A stretch of 5,280 nt of DNA, taken from assembly GCA_903891375.1 (NCBI GenBank), contig CAITEL010000193.1:1-5280 (forward strand). Direction: 5' to 3'. This stretch comes from an uncultured Neisseriaceae bacterium. Its GTDB lineage: Bacteria; Pseudomonadota; Gammaproteobacteria; Burkholderiales; UBA11063. A program made the translations under genes and the position numbers. Below the pieces are notes generated by a model, which saw nothing but the letters and a program-made list of their open reading frames with translations, did no database searches and had not been told where the DNA came from. Below, one piece after another: positions 5,256 through 5,280 of this stretch. How positions within the stretch are numbered: the first letter of the stretch is position 1; the number at the start of each line of letters is the position of its first letter.

Positions 5256-5280
5256 ATGCTGAATTTATTACTATGACAAA

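Noticed and set aside
5256..5280. Possible start of a further gene (ATG at 5256 or 5273)
   Set aside because: The ATG at 5256 meets a stop after six codons. The ATG at 5273 has no ribosome site and only two codons are visible, so no gene can be supported.
1..5280. CRISPR arrays, tRNA or rRNA genes
   Set aside because: No regularly spaced repeats and no tRNA- or rRNA-like segments were seen on either strand.

Overview
This is an AT-rich bacterial chromosomal window. The tRNA thiolase gene mnmA, of proteobacterial type, and a short downstream gene of the DUF3460 type suggest a low-GC member of the Betaproteobacteria. DUF3460 is, from memory, largely a betaproteobacterial family. This assignment is an inference from two proteins and was not tested by any search.

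Left part (1-1754, minus strand): a two-gene module. An AAA/ABC-type ATPase of the AAA_21/OLD-like kind comes first (1754 down to 650). It is followed by a DUF4276 protein that starts at 650 and runs off the left edge of the window. Stop and start share one base (TAATG), with a strong GGAGGA ribosome binding site just upstream, so the two were built as one translationally coupled unit. The ATPase is broken by a one-base frameshift near 1050, which separates the Walker A half from the signature/Walker B half. Pairs of this kind resemble anti-phage ATPase plus Toprim-like effector modules. That role is inferred from family resemblance only.

Middle part (1785-3797): a complete IS66-family insertion sequence of 1997 bp (1793-3789). 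It has a single intact tnpC-type transposase gene on the minus strand, terminal inverted repeats that start with GTAA and match at 16 of 17 positions, and a perfect 8-bp target duplication (CTATACCT). The intact gene, ends and duplication suggest a recent insertion. It landed 38 bp upstream of the ATPase start codon, so it has probably cut the module off from its native promoter. Because tnpC points toward the ATPase and no terminator lies between them, read-through from the IS could now transcribe the remnant. The transposase is unusually long, with an extra segment between its N-terminal coiled coil and its zinc-binding domain.

Right part (3798-5280, plus strand): a divergent housekeeping unit. 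A sigma-70-like promoter and a leader with a perfect 7-bp hairpin precede mnmA (3980-5035), which is intact with both catalytic cysteines. The DUF3460 gene follows after 16 bp with a good ribosome binding site, probably in the same operon.

Overall the window shows a conserved tRNA-modification locus flanked by an accessory, possibly defensive, module that appears to be decaying through both a frameshift and an IS insertion at its promoter.
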